From Pseudomonas parafulva (GTDB lineage: Bacteria; Pseudomonadota; Gammaproteobacteria; Pseudomonadales; Pseudomonadaceae), in NCBI RefSeq assembly GCF_002021815.1, contig NZ_CP019952.1, positions 2,635,001 through 2,699,000 of the forward strand: DNA of 64,000 nt, in the 5' to 3' direction. Below are positions 1 to 9,037 of the stretch, one piece after another; within the stretch, counting starts at the first letter, position 1; every line of letters starts with the position of its first letter. The translations under genes were made by a program, and so were the position numbers. The notes under the pieces were generated by a model that did no database searches, was not told the DNA's origin, and saw only the letters and a list, made by a program, of their open reading frames with translations.

Positions 1-354
1 ACCGTGCAGGCTATGCTCGCGGGCCAAGGTCGTGGTGATGGCGTGCAGTTCCTGAGCGCCCCCGACGAAAAGGTTGCCGGCAAGGTCGGTCAGCGAAAAC
101 AGTACGGCTTGGGGGTCGTCATAGCCCAGCATCCGCGCCAGGGCCGGGTTGGCGGCGCGCATGCCGTCCTGCAGGCTGGCCTGAAAGATTCCGTGAACGG
201 CATTTTCGAACAACCACTTGTAGCGGTTGCGCTCAGCTTCTAGTTCTTCCAGCCGCGCAGCCAGTTCCGGGTAATGACTCTTGCGCGCGGACTGGTCGCC
301 CAGCCCCAGCAGCCCGGCCAGGGCTCGCTGCTGCGCTTCAGAGGGCTTCGCCAT
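1..354 (-). CDS. PAS-domain sensor kinase, N-terminal part (cut by window edge)
   Basis: The ATG is at 354 and the frame stays open to base 1, giving 118 visible codons. Residues about 25-40 look like a short coiled coil (PELAARLEELEAERNRYKWL). A PAS domain follows, with FENAVHGIFQ and ANPALARMLGYDD. The start lies inside the 3' end of the ercA-type gene (17-bp overlap), so the two are translationally coupled. By position next to ercA it corresponds to the kinase beside PP_2682 in P. putida KT2440. The kinase core is outside the window, so calling it a histidine kinase rests on context. Confidence 0.75.
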   Translation of the reverse strand, partial: MAKPSEAQQRALAGLLGLGDQSARKSHYPELAARLEELEAERNRYKWLFENAVHGIFQASLQDGMRAANPALARMLGYDDPQAVLFSLTDLAGNLFVGGAQELHAITTTLAREHSLHG

Positions 355-1501
355 AAACAACCTCGACGTCGCGCTGGCTGGAGGCGCGTGGGTTGGTCAG
401 GATGCACGGATCGTCCATCGCGTGCTGCGACAGGAATGGAATATCGCTGGTGCGCACACCGTGCAGCCCAAGGGTTTCATGAAAACCCATGGCGTATTTC
501 AGGGCGGTCAGGTGCTCGACCAGGCGCGCGCAGATCTGCCGGTGGTTCAGGCCCCGGCAATCGATGCCCATCACTTCGGCAATCACCTTGAAGCGCTCGG
601 GCGCCGAACTGTAGTTGAAAGCCACCACATGCTCGACCAGCACGGCGTTGCACAGGCCGTGGGGTAGATCCAGGAAGCCGCCGAGGCTGTGCGACATCGC
701 GTGCACGGCACCGAGAATGGCATTGGAAAAGGCAAGCCCCGCCTGCATGCTGCCCAGCATGACTTTTTCGCGCAGGCTGATGTCGGTCGGATTGGCGATC
801 ATCTGCACCAGGTTACCGTTGATCAGGCGCATGGCCTCAAGGGCATGCGGGTCGGTCAAGGGGCCGTGGCCAGTGGAGACGAACGCCTCGATGGCGTGCA
901 CCAGGGCATCGATCCCGGTACAGGCCGACAAGAACGGGTCCATGCTCAGGGTGGTCTGTGGATCGATCAACGATACGTCGGGCACCACCGCCTTGCTGAC
1001 GATGGAGAACTTCATGCGTTCTTGCTGGTTGGAGATGATCACGAACTGCGACACATCCGCCGAGGTGCCGGCCGTGGTCGGGATCAGGATCAGCGGGGGG
1101 CTGGGCACGCGGATCATGTCCACGCCCTCGAACTCAAGGATGCTGCGCCCGTGCGCCACCACGATGCCGATGGCCTTGCCGCAGTCCATCGGGCTGCCCC
1201 CGCCGACAGCGACGATGACATCGCAATGGTTTTGCCGGTAGATCTCGGCGCCGAGCATCACCTCCTCGACCCGGGGGTTGGGCGACACCGCGCTGTAGAG
1301 GCAATAGTCGATGCCCTGGGCTTGCAGGCTGGCCTCGACGTCGGCCACCCACCCGGCAGCGATCACCCCAGGGTCGCTGACCACCAGCACCTTGCGGGCC
1401 CCGAAGGTCTTGGCATAGTTGGCCACGTTATGCCGGCAGCCGGCACCGAAGATGATTTCAGGCGAAACGAATTTGCGAAGCGGGCTGAAACTCTGGCTCA
1501 T
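338..1501 (-). CDS. ercA: Iron-containing alcohol dehydrogenase, ErcA/YiaY type
   Basis: A 387-residue protein of the group III (iron-dependent) alcohol dehydrogenase family. The cofactor-binding motif GGGSPMDCGK is near residue 100. The metal-ligand region GAVHAMSHSLGGFLDLPHG is near residue 265, followed by LCNAVLVEHVVAFN. The ATG before SQSFSPLRKF is preferred because it gives the family length; an upstream in-frame start would add 22 unrelated residues. In P. aeruginosa ErcA sits in the regulatory cascade controlling the PQQ ethanol dehydrogenase rather than acting as the main catabolic enzyme, and the kinase directly downstream here fits that role. The physiological substrate cannot be read from the sequence. 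Confidence 0.88.
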   Translation of the reverse strand: MSQSFSPLRKFVSPEIIFGAGCRHNVANYAKTFGARKVLVVSDPGVIAAGWVADVEASLQAQGIDYCLYSAVSPNPRVEEVMLGAEIYRQNHCDVIVAVGGGSPMDCGKAIGIVVAHGRSILEFEGVDMIRVPSPPLILIPTTAGTSADVSQFVIISNQQERMKFSIVSKAVVPDVSLIDPQTTLSMDPFLSACTGIDALVHAIEAFVSTGHGPLTDPHALEAMRLINGNLVQMIANPTDISLREKVMLGSMQAGLAFSNAILGAVHAMSHSLGGFLDLPHGLCNAVLVEHVVAFNYSSAPERFKVIAEVMGIDCRGLNHRQICARLVEHLTALKYAMGFHETLGLHGVRTSDIPFLSQHAMDDPCILTNPRASSQRDVEVVYGEAL

Positions 1502-1589
1502 GGGCAAGCCTGTTCTTATTGTTCTGGAAGGTGAGTGCCAGCGTAATGCATCCATCGACGAAAGCAACCAGACCTAGGTGGCATCGTGT

Positions 1590-1862
1590 TCACTCGACCC
1601 AGGCCCTGGCCCTGGCGAGCTCGAGAAAGCCCAGCACGTCCTCCTCAAGACCTTGCACATCGGCAAAGCGCTGACGCAAGCACTCGATGACACCCGCCAC
1701 GCTGAGCTGACCGTCCAGCAGCTCCAGCACCCAGCCAGCACTGCCGTTCAGTTCGATGACCACGCCCGGGCACTGCAGCACATGCATGCCTGTGCTCGGT
1801 TCCCAGCGCAAGCGGGCCCGACGGTGCACTTGCAAGGCTTGCTGACGGGTGATCGGCTCCAC
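1590..1862 (-). CDS. pqqD: PqqD-like PQQ biosynthesis peptide chaperone
   Basis: A 90-residue protein with a GTG start and the family pattern: an N-terminal RARLRWEPSTGMHVLQCPG segment, a central ELNGSAGWVLELLDG and a C-terminal FLELARARAWVE. PqqD binds the PqqA precursor peptide and presents it to the radical-SAM enzyme PqqE. It lies 63 bp after a pqqA gene, and no pqqB, C, E or F is present in the window, so it must work with a core pqq operon elsewhere or be an auxiliary copy. KT2440 carries a second pqqD (PP_2681) at this place. Confidence 0.88.
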   Translation of the reverse strand: MEPITRQQALQVHRRARLRWEPSTGMHVLQCPGVVIELNGSAGWVLELLDGQLSVAGVIECLRQRFADVQGLEEDVLGFLELARARAWVE

Positions 1863-1894
1863 GGCCCAGATTGTTCCTGGCGGTTAGAAAGACA

Positions 1895-1917
1895 CCGGCC
1901 ACCGCGTGGGTGGCCGG
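1895..1917 (-). terminator. Hairpin between pqqA and pqqD
   Basis: An 8-bp perfect stem (CCGGCCAC / GTGGCCGG) with a 7-nt loop, 9 bp after the pqqA stop codon. The transcript strand continues TGTCTTTCT, a weak pyrimidine tract. It could be an attenuator or a 3'-stabilising structure giving more pqqA than pqqD message, as reported for pqqA in other pqq operons. The function is inferred. Confidence 0.5.
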
Positions 1918-1925
1918 AGGGCGGA

Positions 1926-1997
1926 TCAACGGTTGGCGAAGTACATCGTCACTTCAAAGCCAATGCGCAAGTCGGTGAAGGCGGGTTTGGTCCACAT
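1926..1997 (-). CDS. pqqA: PqqA precursor peptide (PQQ)
   Basis: A 23-codon gene. The peptide begins [20 protein letters not shown] and ends ANR. The conserved Glu (residue 15) and Tyr (residue 19) in E-V-T-M-Y are the two side chains cross-linked to form pyrroloquinoline quinone. A GAGGA ribosome binding site lies 5 bp before the ATG. The gene sits between pedI and pqqD in the same direction and has its own upstream CTACT-TT-GGAAC motif. It is the substrate peptide, so a second copy inside the alcohol-oxidation cluster probably raises PQQ supply when the quinoproteins are induced. Confidence 0.93.
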   Translation of the reverse strand: MWTKPAFTDLRIGFEVTMYFANR

Positions 1998-2068
1998 GGC
2001 GTGTCCTCTTCTTGTGCCGGACGATTCCGGTACAGCCATTAATGCACGGGCAGCCGCAGGGCCAAATG

Positions 2069-2080
2069 CTACTTTGGAAC
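2069..2080. promoter_or_regulatory. CTACC-TT-GGTAG-type motif before pqqA
   Basis: CTACTTTGGAAC, 71 bp upstream of the pqqA ATG in the gap after pedI. It is one member of a motif family found before most transcription units of the ped region (consensus CTACY-TT-GGTAG). The pseudo-palindromic shape suits a NarL-type response regulator. The function is inferred. Confidence 0.5.
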
Positions 2081-2116
2081 GAACTCACGGCGCCCATGGA
2101 CGAGAGTGTCTGGGCC

Positions 2117-3637
<1,521 letters not shown>

Positions 3638-3738
3638 GCTGAGCCTCTGCGGGTCGATGCCTGCCTGCGACAGGCGATACGACGATGGTAAAAAGCCCCG
3701 CCTGCCAGGCGAATGCATCGTTGGCAGCGGGGCGCTCG

Positions 3739-3753
3739 TCATTTGGTAGTAGG
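3739..3753. promoter_or_regulatory. Half-conserved GGTAGTAGG motif between pedH and pedI
   Basis: TCATTTGGTAGTAGG matches the right half of the copy before pedE (TTCCTTGGTAGTAGG). It ends 3 bp from the pedH stop and lies about 100 bp upstream of the pedI ATG. It suggests that pedI may have its own regulated promoter besides read-through from pedH. Confidence 0.4.
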
Positions 3754-3755
3754 GT

Positions 3756-5546
3756 TCAGCGCTGCGCAGTCGCGCTGGTGCCTTGCAGGTGCTTGGGCAG
3801 CTTGAAGGTCCAGAGCATGCCGCCCTGGTTGAAGTCCTTGACCCGCTTGGCCACCTCCCCGCCCCACAGCGGCACTGCGCCCCCCCAGCCGGAGACCACC
3901 GAGACGTACTGCTCGCCGTCCATTTCCCAGGTCACGGGTGAGCCGAGCACACCGGAGCCGGTCTGGAACTCCCACACCTTTTCGCCGGTCTTGGCATCGA
4001 AAGCCTGGAGGAACCCCTCAGGGGTGCCGGTGAAGACCAGGTTGCCCTTGGTGGTCAACACCCCACCCCACAACGGGGCGTAGTTCTTGTGGCGCCAGAC
4101 TTCCTTGCCGCTGACCGGATCGATGGCACGCAGCACGCCGATGTAGTCCTCGTTGAGCGGCTTGATGGTGAAGCCTGCGCCCAGGAACGCTGCGCCTTTC
4201 TTGTAGGCGATGCCCTCGTTCCAGATGTCCATGCCCCACTCGTTCGAAGGCACGTAGAACAGCCCGGTGTCACGGTTGTAGGCCATGGGCATCCAGTTCT
4301 TGGCGCCCAGGAATGCTGGCGCGACGAAGACCGAGCTGCCCTTGGCTTCGCTGCCCGGCGCACCCGGGCGACTGGCGTCGTTGTAGAGCGGGCGGCCGTC
4401 CTTGTCCAGGCCCGTGGCCCAGGTGATCTTGTCGACGAAGGGGAAGCCGCGGATGAACTTGCCGTTGGTGCGGTCGAGCACGTAGAAAAAGCCGTTGCGG
4501 TCAGCCGTGGCGGCGGCCTTCACCTCCTTGCCCCCGTCCTTGTAGTTGAACGATATCAACTCGTTGACACCGTCGAAGTCCCAGCCGTCGTGGGGCGTGC
4601 TCTGGAAGTGCCACTTGATCGTGCCATCGTCCGGGTTCAGCGCCAGGCGCGAGGACGAATACAGGTTGTCGCCGGGACGCAGGTGCGAGTTCCAGGGGGC
4701 GGGGTTACCGGTGCCGAACAGAATCAGGTTGGTTTCCGGGTCGTAGTAGCCGCCCAGCCAGGGAGCAGCACCGCCGGTCTTCCACAGGTCGCCCGGCCAG
4801 GTCTTGCCGGCTTCACCGCCCGAGATGCCGTTCTCGATGGCCTTGCCGTCCTTGTAGACATAGCCCATGTGGCCCTCGACGGTGGGCCGCATCCAGAGCA
4901 ACTCGCCGTTCTGCGGGTTGTAGGCCTGGATCTTGCCCACCACCCCGAACTCGCCCCCGGCAACGCCGGTAATGAGCTTGCCGTTGACGATCATGGGTGC
5001 AGCGCTGATGGAGTAGCCTTCCTTGTGGTCAGCCACCTTCTTGCTCCACACCACCTTGCCAGTGTCCTTGTTCAGGGCCACCAGCTTGGCATCCAGGGTG
5101 CCGAAGAAGACCAGGTTGCCGTACAGCGCAACACCCCGGTTGATGACATCGCAGCAAGGGCGGATATCGTCGGGCAGGCGGGCGTCGTATTGCCACAGTT
5201 TCTTGCCGGTGCGTGCGTCCACGGCAAATACCCGTGAGTAGGAGCCTGTGAGGTACATGACCCCATCCTTGATCAACGGCTGCGCCTGCTGGCCGCGTTG
5301 CTTCTCCCCGCCGAAGGAGAATGCCCAAACCGGCCGCAACTCCTTGACGTTGCCGGTGTTAAGCATGTCCAACGGGCTGTAGCGCTGGCCCTGCACGCCC
5401 AGCCCGTTGGTCACGATCTGCTGGGGGTTCTTGGGGTCTTGCAGGATTTCGGCATCGGTGACGCCGGCATGGGCTGCGCCGGCGAGCAGCAAGGCGCTGA
5501 ACACAAGGCTCAAGGCAAACACGGGACGGCATGGAGTACGGGTCAT
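3756..5546 (-). CDS. pedH: Lanthanide-type PQQ alcohol dehydrogenase PedH
   Basis: A 596-residue periplasmic quinoprotein with a Sec signal peptide cut after AHA (residue 27). Eight-bladed beta-propeller repeats run through the protein (for example [19 protein letters not shown]). The adjacent Cys131-Cys132 pair in RPCCDV forms the vicinal disulphide over PQQ. The catalytic Asp323 sits in HDGWDFDG and is followed two residues later by Asp325, the extra acidic ligand that marks rare-earth-dependent enzymes. It oxidises ethanol, phenylethanol and other primary alcohols and passes electrons to a c-type cytochrome. The promoter region holds a tandem GGGAA/TTCCC palindrome pair shared only with pedE. 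pedI follows 118 bp downstream. Confidence 0.95.
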   Translation of the reverse strand: MTRTPCRPVFALSLVFSALLLAGAAHAGVTDAEILQDPKNPQQIVTNGLGVQGQRYSPLDMLNTGNVKELRPVWAFSFGGEKQRGQQAQPLIKDGVMYLTGSYSRVFAVDARTGKKLWQYDARLPDDIRPCCDVINRGVALYGNLVFFGTLDAKLVALNKDTGKVVWSKKVADHKEGYSISAAPMIVNGKLITGVAGGEFGVVGKIQAYNPQNGELLWMRPTVEGHMGYVYKDGKAIENGISGGEAGKTWPGDLWKTGGAAPWLGGYYDPETNLILFGTGNPAPWNSHLRPGDNLYSSSRLALNPDDGTIKWHFQSTPHDGWDFDGVNELISFNYKDGGKEVKAAATADRNGFFYVLDRTNGKFIRGFPFVDKITWATGLDKDGRPLYNDASRPGAPGSEAKGSSVFVAPAFLGAKNWMPMAYNRDTGLFYVPSNEWGMDIWNEGIAYKKGAAFLGAGFTIKPLNEDYIGVLRAIDPVSGKEVWRHKNYAPLWGGVLTTKGNLVFTGTPEGFLQAFDAKTGEKVWEFQTGSGVLGSPVTWEMDGEQYVSVVSGWGGAVPLWGGEVAKRVKDFNQGGMLWTFKLPKHLQGTSATAQR

Positions 5547-5572
5547 GGCAGTACCTTTGGCTTTTTGTTATG

Positions 5573-5614
5573 CCGGGAAATTTTCCCGGTGTGGCGGGAA
5601 TTCTTGTTCCCGCC
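5573..5614. promoter_or_regulatory. Tandem palindromes in the pedH promoter
   Basis: Palindrome A is CCGGGAAA-T-TTTCCCGG (5573-5589). Palindrome B is GGCGGGAA-6 nt-TTCCCGCC (5593-5614). Their centres are about 22 bp apart. Palindrome A ends only 27 bp from the pedH ATG, which puts the pair in the promoter core or 5' leader, a repressing position. An equivalent pair on the same DNA strand, with the same spacing, lies before pedE. Confidence 0.65.
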
Positions 5615-5652
5615 CTGGCTGCCAGCAATTGACCGCAATACGCAAAACCCTA

Positions 5653-5664
5653 GTTCCTTGGTAC
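5653..5664. promoter_or_regulatory. CTACC-TT-GGTAG-type motif before pedH
   Basis: GTTCC-TT-GGTAC, 107 bp upstream of the pedH ATG, upstream of the GGGAA palindromes. It is flanked by CCTAGT/ACTAGG arms, so the whole block from 5649 to 5676 is itself an interrupted inverted repeat. It has the right distance for an activator site. Confidence 0.55.
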
Positions 5665-5687
5665 AAGAGCACTAGGCCTGGCCGTTA

Positions 5688-6620
5688 TCAGGGCCTGAGA
5701 TCCACCCGTTGCATTACCTGCTTTTCATAGCGCGGGTACAGGTGGCTGACACTTCGAATCAGCTCATAGCGCGTCAGGCTGATCGCGGCAAACCGCTCAG
5801 GCACAGGGCTGCGGATCAGCTCGACCATGTCGGCGCCCCGCTCGGCGCCCTCGCGCATCAGGCCGTCCAGCCAGCCCAGGTAATCGTGCATCTGGACAAA
5901 GGGCCTGGTATCGCTTGCGACAGGGCCATGGCCCGGTACCAGTTGCTTCCAGGGCAAGGCCTGCAACGTGTCCAGGTCACGCTGCCACACGTCCAGCCCC
6001 GGGCTGTTGGGCGTGGTCAGGGCGCGCTCGTAGAACACCAGGTCGCCAGCGAACAGCACGCCGGTCGTTTCATCGAAAATGGCCAGGTCAGCGCCGGTAT
6101 GCCCTGCCAACCCCAACAGGCGCAATCGATGCCCGCCCACTTCACGCACGCCGGGTTGAATCACCTCGGTCGGCAAGAGCACTTCGGTGCCACGCATCCA
6201 GTCGCCGACCAAACGGTACATGTTCTCGGCCATCGCATCGCCCTGCTGGCGCAACAGCTCGGTCGTACCGGCCAGCGCAGCGATCGGCACATCGGCGAAT
6301 GCCTGGTTACCCAACACATGATCAGGGTGGTGGTGGGTCAACAGGACTTCGATGACAGGCTTGTCCGTAACCCCGGCGATGGCCTGGCGCAAGGCCTCCC
6401 CATAGCGCTTGGATGGCCCGCTGTCGATCACTACCACGCCAGTGTCGGTCACGATGAACGCCGTGTTCACGACATTGCCGCCGTTGGCCTTGGCGAAATT
6501 CTCGGTGCTACCTTCAAGCACCCAGGTGCCCTGGGCGATCTGGCGCGGCGCCAGCCGGTAGTCGAAGTCGGCCAGCGCCGGCAGGCACACGCCCAGCAGC
6601 AAGAGCATCATCCATCGCAT
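5688..6620 (-). CDS. Quinoprotein-associated zinc metallohydrolase (beta-lactamase fold)
   Basis: A 310-residue protein with a signal peptide (MRWMMLLLLGVCLPALA, cut before DFDYR). It has the metallo-beta-lactamase motif THHHPDHVLGN, then GLAGHTGADLAIF and the Asp in LFAGDLVFYE, so both zinc sites appear complete. The ATG at 6620 has a strong AGGAGG site; the upstream ATG at 6641 overlaps that site. It matches the SoxH-related relay-system zinc metallohydrolases found beside PQQ alcohol dehydrogenases. Its substrate is not established. The adjacent SoxYZ-like carrier suggests hydrolysis of a carrier-bound thiol conjugate. Confidence 0.85.
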   Translation of the reverse strand: MRWMMLLLLGVCLPALADFDYRLAPRQIAQGTWVLEGSTENFAKANGGNVVNTAFIVTDTGVVVIDSGPSKRYGEALRQAIAGVTDKPVIEVLLTHHHPDHVLGNQAFADVPIAALAGTTELLRQQGDAMAENMYRLVGDWMRGTEVLLPTEVIQPGVREVGGHRLRLLGLAGHTGADLAIFDETTGVLFAGDLVFYERALTTPNSPGLDVWQRDLDTLQALPWKQLVPGHGPVASDTRPFVQMHDYLGWLDGLMREGAERGADMVELIRSPVPERFAAISLTRYELIRSVSHLYPRYEKQVMQRVDLRP

Positions 6621-6660
6621 CAGGTGCCTCCTGTTGAGCATGAAAACAAGCCAGTCACGT

Positions 6661-7425
6661 TCAGGGCACGGCGGCTTCGAACCGATTGCCGCTGTTATCC
6701 TGCAGCACCAGGCGGGTAGGCCCTGGTGCGCGCACATCGAACCCAAGGCTTGGGTTTTCACTCACCGCCGGATAAAGCACCAAAGCCGCCAACCGCTGCC
6801 CATGTTCATCCAGCAGCTCAGCTTGGTTTATGAAGAATTCCGGAATCCCGCTGACCAGGCCATTGTCCATGGGGTGAGCGATCTGCAGGCGCAAGCGGCT
6901 GCCTTCCTGGCGCCGATAGCGCCCGCCGAGCACTTCACCCAGATGCTCCTCCCACCCTGGCTGGGTGCGCACCACGCTGGGTGCGGTGCAACCTCCACCG
7001 GCTGCGTCGACCAGGGCCGACCCCACATGCCAGATGCCGTCGCGGGTCAGCGCAGCTGCTCGTAACGGCGTGGCCTGCTCGACCCGAATGCGCACCGACA
7101 GCCAAGGCATGACCTGTTCCCCTGGTTCGAAGTCGACGATGCGCGGCAATGGATTGAGCTCGGCCCAGGCCAGAATCCGCACCACATCAGGCAAAGCCCT
7201 GGCATCGATCTCCAGCGGGACCTGGCGGGCATCCTCGGCAAAAGGCGGCGCCAGCAGTTTGACCCGATCATCGAAGACGAACGGCGCCTGGTTCAGGATC
7301 TGCTTGTGGTAGAACGCCCACATCACCGAAGGGACAGGGTCGGCATTGCTGGCGGGCGCGTCGCCCAGCCCATGAGTCGACCAGCTCAGGATGCACAGCA
7401 GCCCCAACCCCGCTCGCCAGTTCAT
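6661..7425 (-). CDS. SoxYZ-like fused carrier protein, quinoprotein-associated
   Basis: A 254-residue protein with a signal peptide (MNWRAGLGLLCILSWSTHGLG). The N-terminal half resembles SoxY and ends in the cysteine motif AAGGGCTAPSV near residue 147. The C-terminal half resembles SoxZ (RLRLQIAHPMDNG near residue 180, then FFINQAELLDEHG). In sulphur oxidation SoxY carries intermediates on a swinging-arm Cys. Here the two subunits are fused and sit between pedG and a SoxH-like hydrolase, with no sulphur-oxidation genes. A carrier role in periplasmic alcohol or aldehyde metabolism is inferred; it has not been shown. Confidence 0.82.
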   Translation of the reverse strand: MNWRAGLGLLCILSWSTHGLGDAPASNADPVPSVMWAFYHKQILNQAPFVFDDRVKLLAPPFAEDARQVPLEIDARALPDVVRILAWAELNPLPRIVDFEPGEQVMPWLSVRIRVEQATPLRAAALTRDGIWHVGSALVDAAGGGCTAPSVVRTQPGWEEHLGEVLGGRYRRQEGSRLRLQIAHPMDNGLVSGIPEFFINQAELLDEHGQRLAALVLYPAVSENPSLGFDVRAPGPTRLVLQDNSGNRFEAAVP

Positions 7426-7434
7426 CGCTCGCTC

Positions 7435-8328
7435 CTATTGGTACATCTCCGGGACCTCATAGCGCAGCCCGTAGTGCGCGTAGAGCGCCTGCATGCGACC
7501 CTCGCGGATCATCGCTTCGAGGGTTTCTTCCAGGGCGTAGGCCAACTGCCGGTTGCTTTCATGCACTGCCAATCCGATTTCCCACACCTGCTTGCCCAGG
7601 CTGGGGTAGGCGTTTTCGGCCACCTGCAGATGCGGGTTGCGGGCCTGGTGCAGTTGCCAGTCCACTTCACCGCGCATGGCCATCACCGCATCCACCTCGC
7701 CTTGGCCCAGGTCCGCAAACGCCCGCTGCACGCTGGGGTAGTGGCGTGCGCTGGCACGCAGTAGCCCGTCGAACACCGATGTCAGGTAGAACGAAGGTAC
7801 GCTGTCTACCTCGACTCCGACCGGGTGGCCCTTGAGTGCCGCGATACTGCCAACCGACGGCAGGCGCCTGCGATCGAACGCCACCTGCCAGCGCTCCTGC
7901 TGGTAAGGGCCGAACATCACCACCTGGCCATTTTCCAGCTCGCCCAGTTCGTTGCGCTTCTGGGTATACGCCTGGTCGTAAGGCACGCGCATCATCACAT
8001 CGGCCAACTGCTGGTGACGCAGCGGACTCGCTCGCCAGATGTAATCGCGCAGGTCGTCGTCGAGCTTCTCGCCAGGCGGCGCCCAGATCAGCTGGAGCCG
8101 CACGCCCATCGCGTCGGCCAGTGCCTGCGCCAGCTCCACGTCCACCCCGCGGGCCTGGCCATGGTCCTGGAAACTGTAGGGGGCAAAGTCCTTGTAGACC
8201 GCGACCTTGAGCTCGCCTGCGGCGATGATCGAATCGTAATTGCGCACCTGCCCCTGCACCGCCGCCCCCCACAGCAGCAGGCCGGCGATGGCGCAAAGCC
8301 TGGCTGCCCAGTGGCGCACGACGTTCAT
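7435..8328 (-). CDS. pedG: PedG, MoxJ-like periplasmic binding protein
   Basis: A 297-residue family-3 solute-binding protein with a signal peptide cut near VQG-QVRNYDS. The start overlaps the pedF stop as ATGA, so the two are coupled. Domain marks are KVAVYKDFAPYSF near residue 40, GVDVELAQALADAMGV, and GHPVGVEVDSVPSFYL for the second lobe. Proteins of this type (MoxJ/XoxJ) accompany PQQ dehydrogenases and are thought to assist maturation or activation rather than import. No permease is encoded next to it, which supports a non-transport role. Confidence 0.88.
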   Translation of the reverse strand: MNVVRHWAARLCAIAGLLLWGAAVQGQVRNYDSIIAAGELKVAVYKDFAPYSFQDHGQARGVDVELAQALADAMGVRLQLIWAPPGEKLDDDLRDYIWRASPLRHQQLADVMMRVPYDQAYTQKRNELGELENGQVVMFGPYQQERWQVAFDRRRLPSVGSIAALKGHPVGVEVDSVPSFYLTSVFDGLLRASARHYPSVQRAFADLGQGEVDAVMAMRGEVDWQLHQARNPHLQVAENAYPSLGKQVWEIGLAVHESNRQLAYALEETLEAMIREGRMQALYAHYGLRYEVPEMYQ

Positions 8329-8786
8329 TCGTCCACGTGTACGCTGTCCAGGTAGGTGCGCACCGCCCATAGCGCTTCCTGGCTCAGGTAGTCCGCCATC
8401 TTGGGCATGTACACGCGGCCATCGCGCACGGCACCGTGACGCACACGTTCGACAAACCACTCATCGCCCGCTTCGCCGACGTCGAGCATGCGCAGGTCAG
8501 GTGCGATGCCGCCGGACTTGGCTTCCAGACCATGGCACGCTGCGCAGTTCTGGTTGTACGCCGACGCGCCGATTTCAACCGCCTTGTCGTGCTCGGGAGA
8601 CTCCCGGTAAGGGTTGACCGCCGCCCAGCCATCGGCATCCAGGCTCACGCCGGCATCCTTGATCGGGGTCAGCCCCTGGGTTTCCACCGCCTGAGGCACC
8701 ACGTTGCCGTGGGCCCAGGCCGACCCGGTCAACACGGCACCGGCCAACAGGCCTGCAGCAAGCACGACGTTGCGTTTGATTGTCAT
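8325..8786 (-). CDS. pedF: Cytochrome c550 PedF
   Basis: A 153-residue c-type cytochrome with a signal peptide ending SAWA (residue 25). It has one haem motif, CAACH, at residues 81-85, and a distal Met in VYMPKMADYL as probable axial ligand. A GAGGG site precedes the ATG. It is the direct electron acceptor of the quinoprotein alcohol dehydrogenases and passes electrons to a terminal oxidase. It is divergent from pedE across a 251-bp regulatory gap and is followed by pedG with a 4-bp overlap. Confidence 0.93.
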   Translation of the reverse strand: MTIKRNVVLAAGLLAGAVLTGSAWAHGNVVPQAVETQGLTPIKDAGVSLDADGWAAVNPYRESPEHDKAVEIGASAYNQNCAACHGLEAKSGGIAPDLRMLDVGEAGDEWFVERVRHGAVRDGRVYMPKMADYLSQEALWAVRTYLDSVHVDE

Positions 8787-8870
8787 TGTTATGCCCTCAC
8801 GGTTGCACGCAAGGCCTCAACCACAGAGGCCGTGCCGCCATCTTAGAAAGCGCAGCGCCGGGGCCGTATG

Positions 8871-8904
8871 CTGCTTTGGTGGTCGGGTGTTCGTTCCTTG
8901 GTAG
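8871..8904. promoter_or_regulatory. Paired CTACC-TT-GGTAG-type motifs between pedF and pedE
   Basis: Copy 1 is CTGCT-TT-GGTGG (8871-8882). Copy 2 is GTTCC-TT-GGTAG (8893-8904), extended to GGTAGTAGGG. The centres are 22 bp apart, two helical turns. Copy 1 lies 85 bp from the pedF start and copy 2 lies 134 bp from the pedE start, so the pair may serve both divergent promoters. Confidence 0.55.
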
Positions 8905-8941
8905 TAGGGCTTGCGACGAAGTGCGAAAAGAGGTTGGCGCT

Positions 8942-8976
8942 GGGAAGTTTTCCCGGCCACGGCGGGATTTTCTCCC
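8942..8976. promoter_or_regulatory. Tandem GGGAA/TTCCC palindromes before pedE
   Basis: Palindrome A is GGGAA-GTT-TTCCC (8942-8954). Palindrome B is GGGA-TTTTC-TCCC (8964-8976). The centres are 22 bp apart, as in the pedH promoter, and the sequence between is also similar (CCCGG...GGCGGGA). The pair lies 62-96 bp upstream of the pedE ATG, a position that suits activation. Confidence 0.65.
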
Positions 8977-9037
8977 TGTTGCGCAGCGCCCAGGCGGACC
9001 ACGCTGTGCGGGCCAAACTCCACAGGGAATCGCAACC

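Noticed and set aside
1502..1567. Upstream extension of the ercA reading frame
   Set aside because: The extra 22 residues are not protein-like for the family, and the shorter start gives the known 387-residue length.
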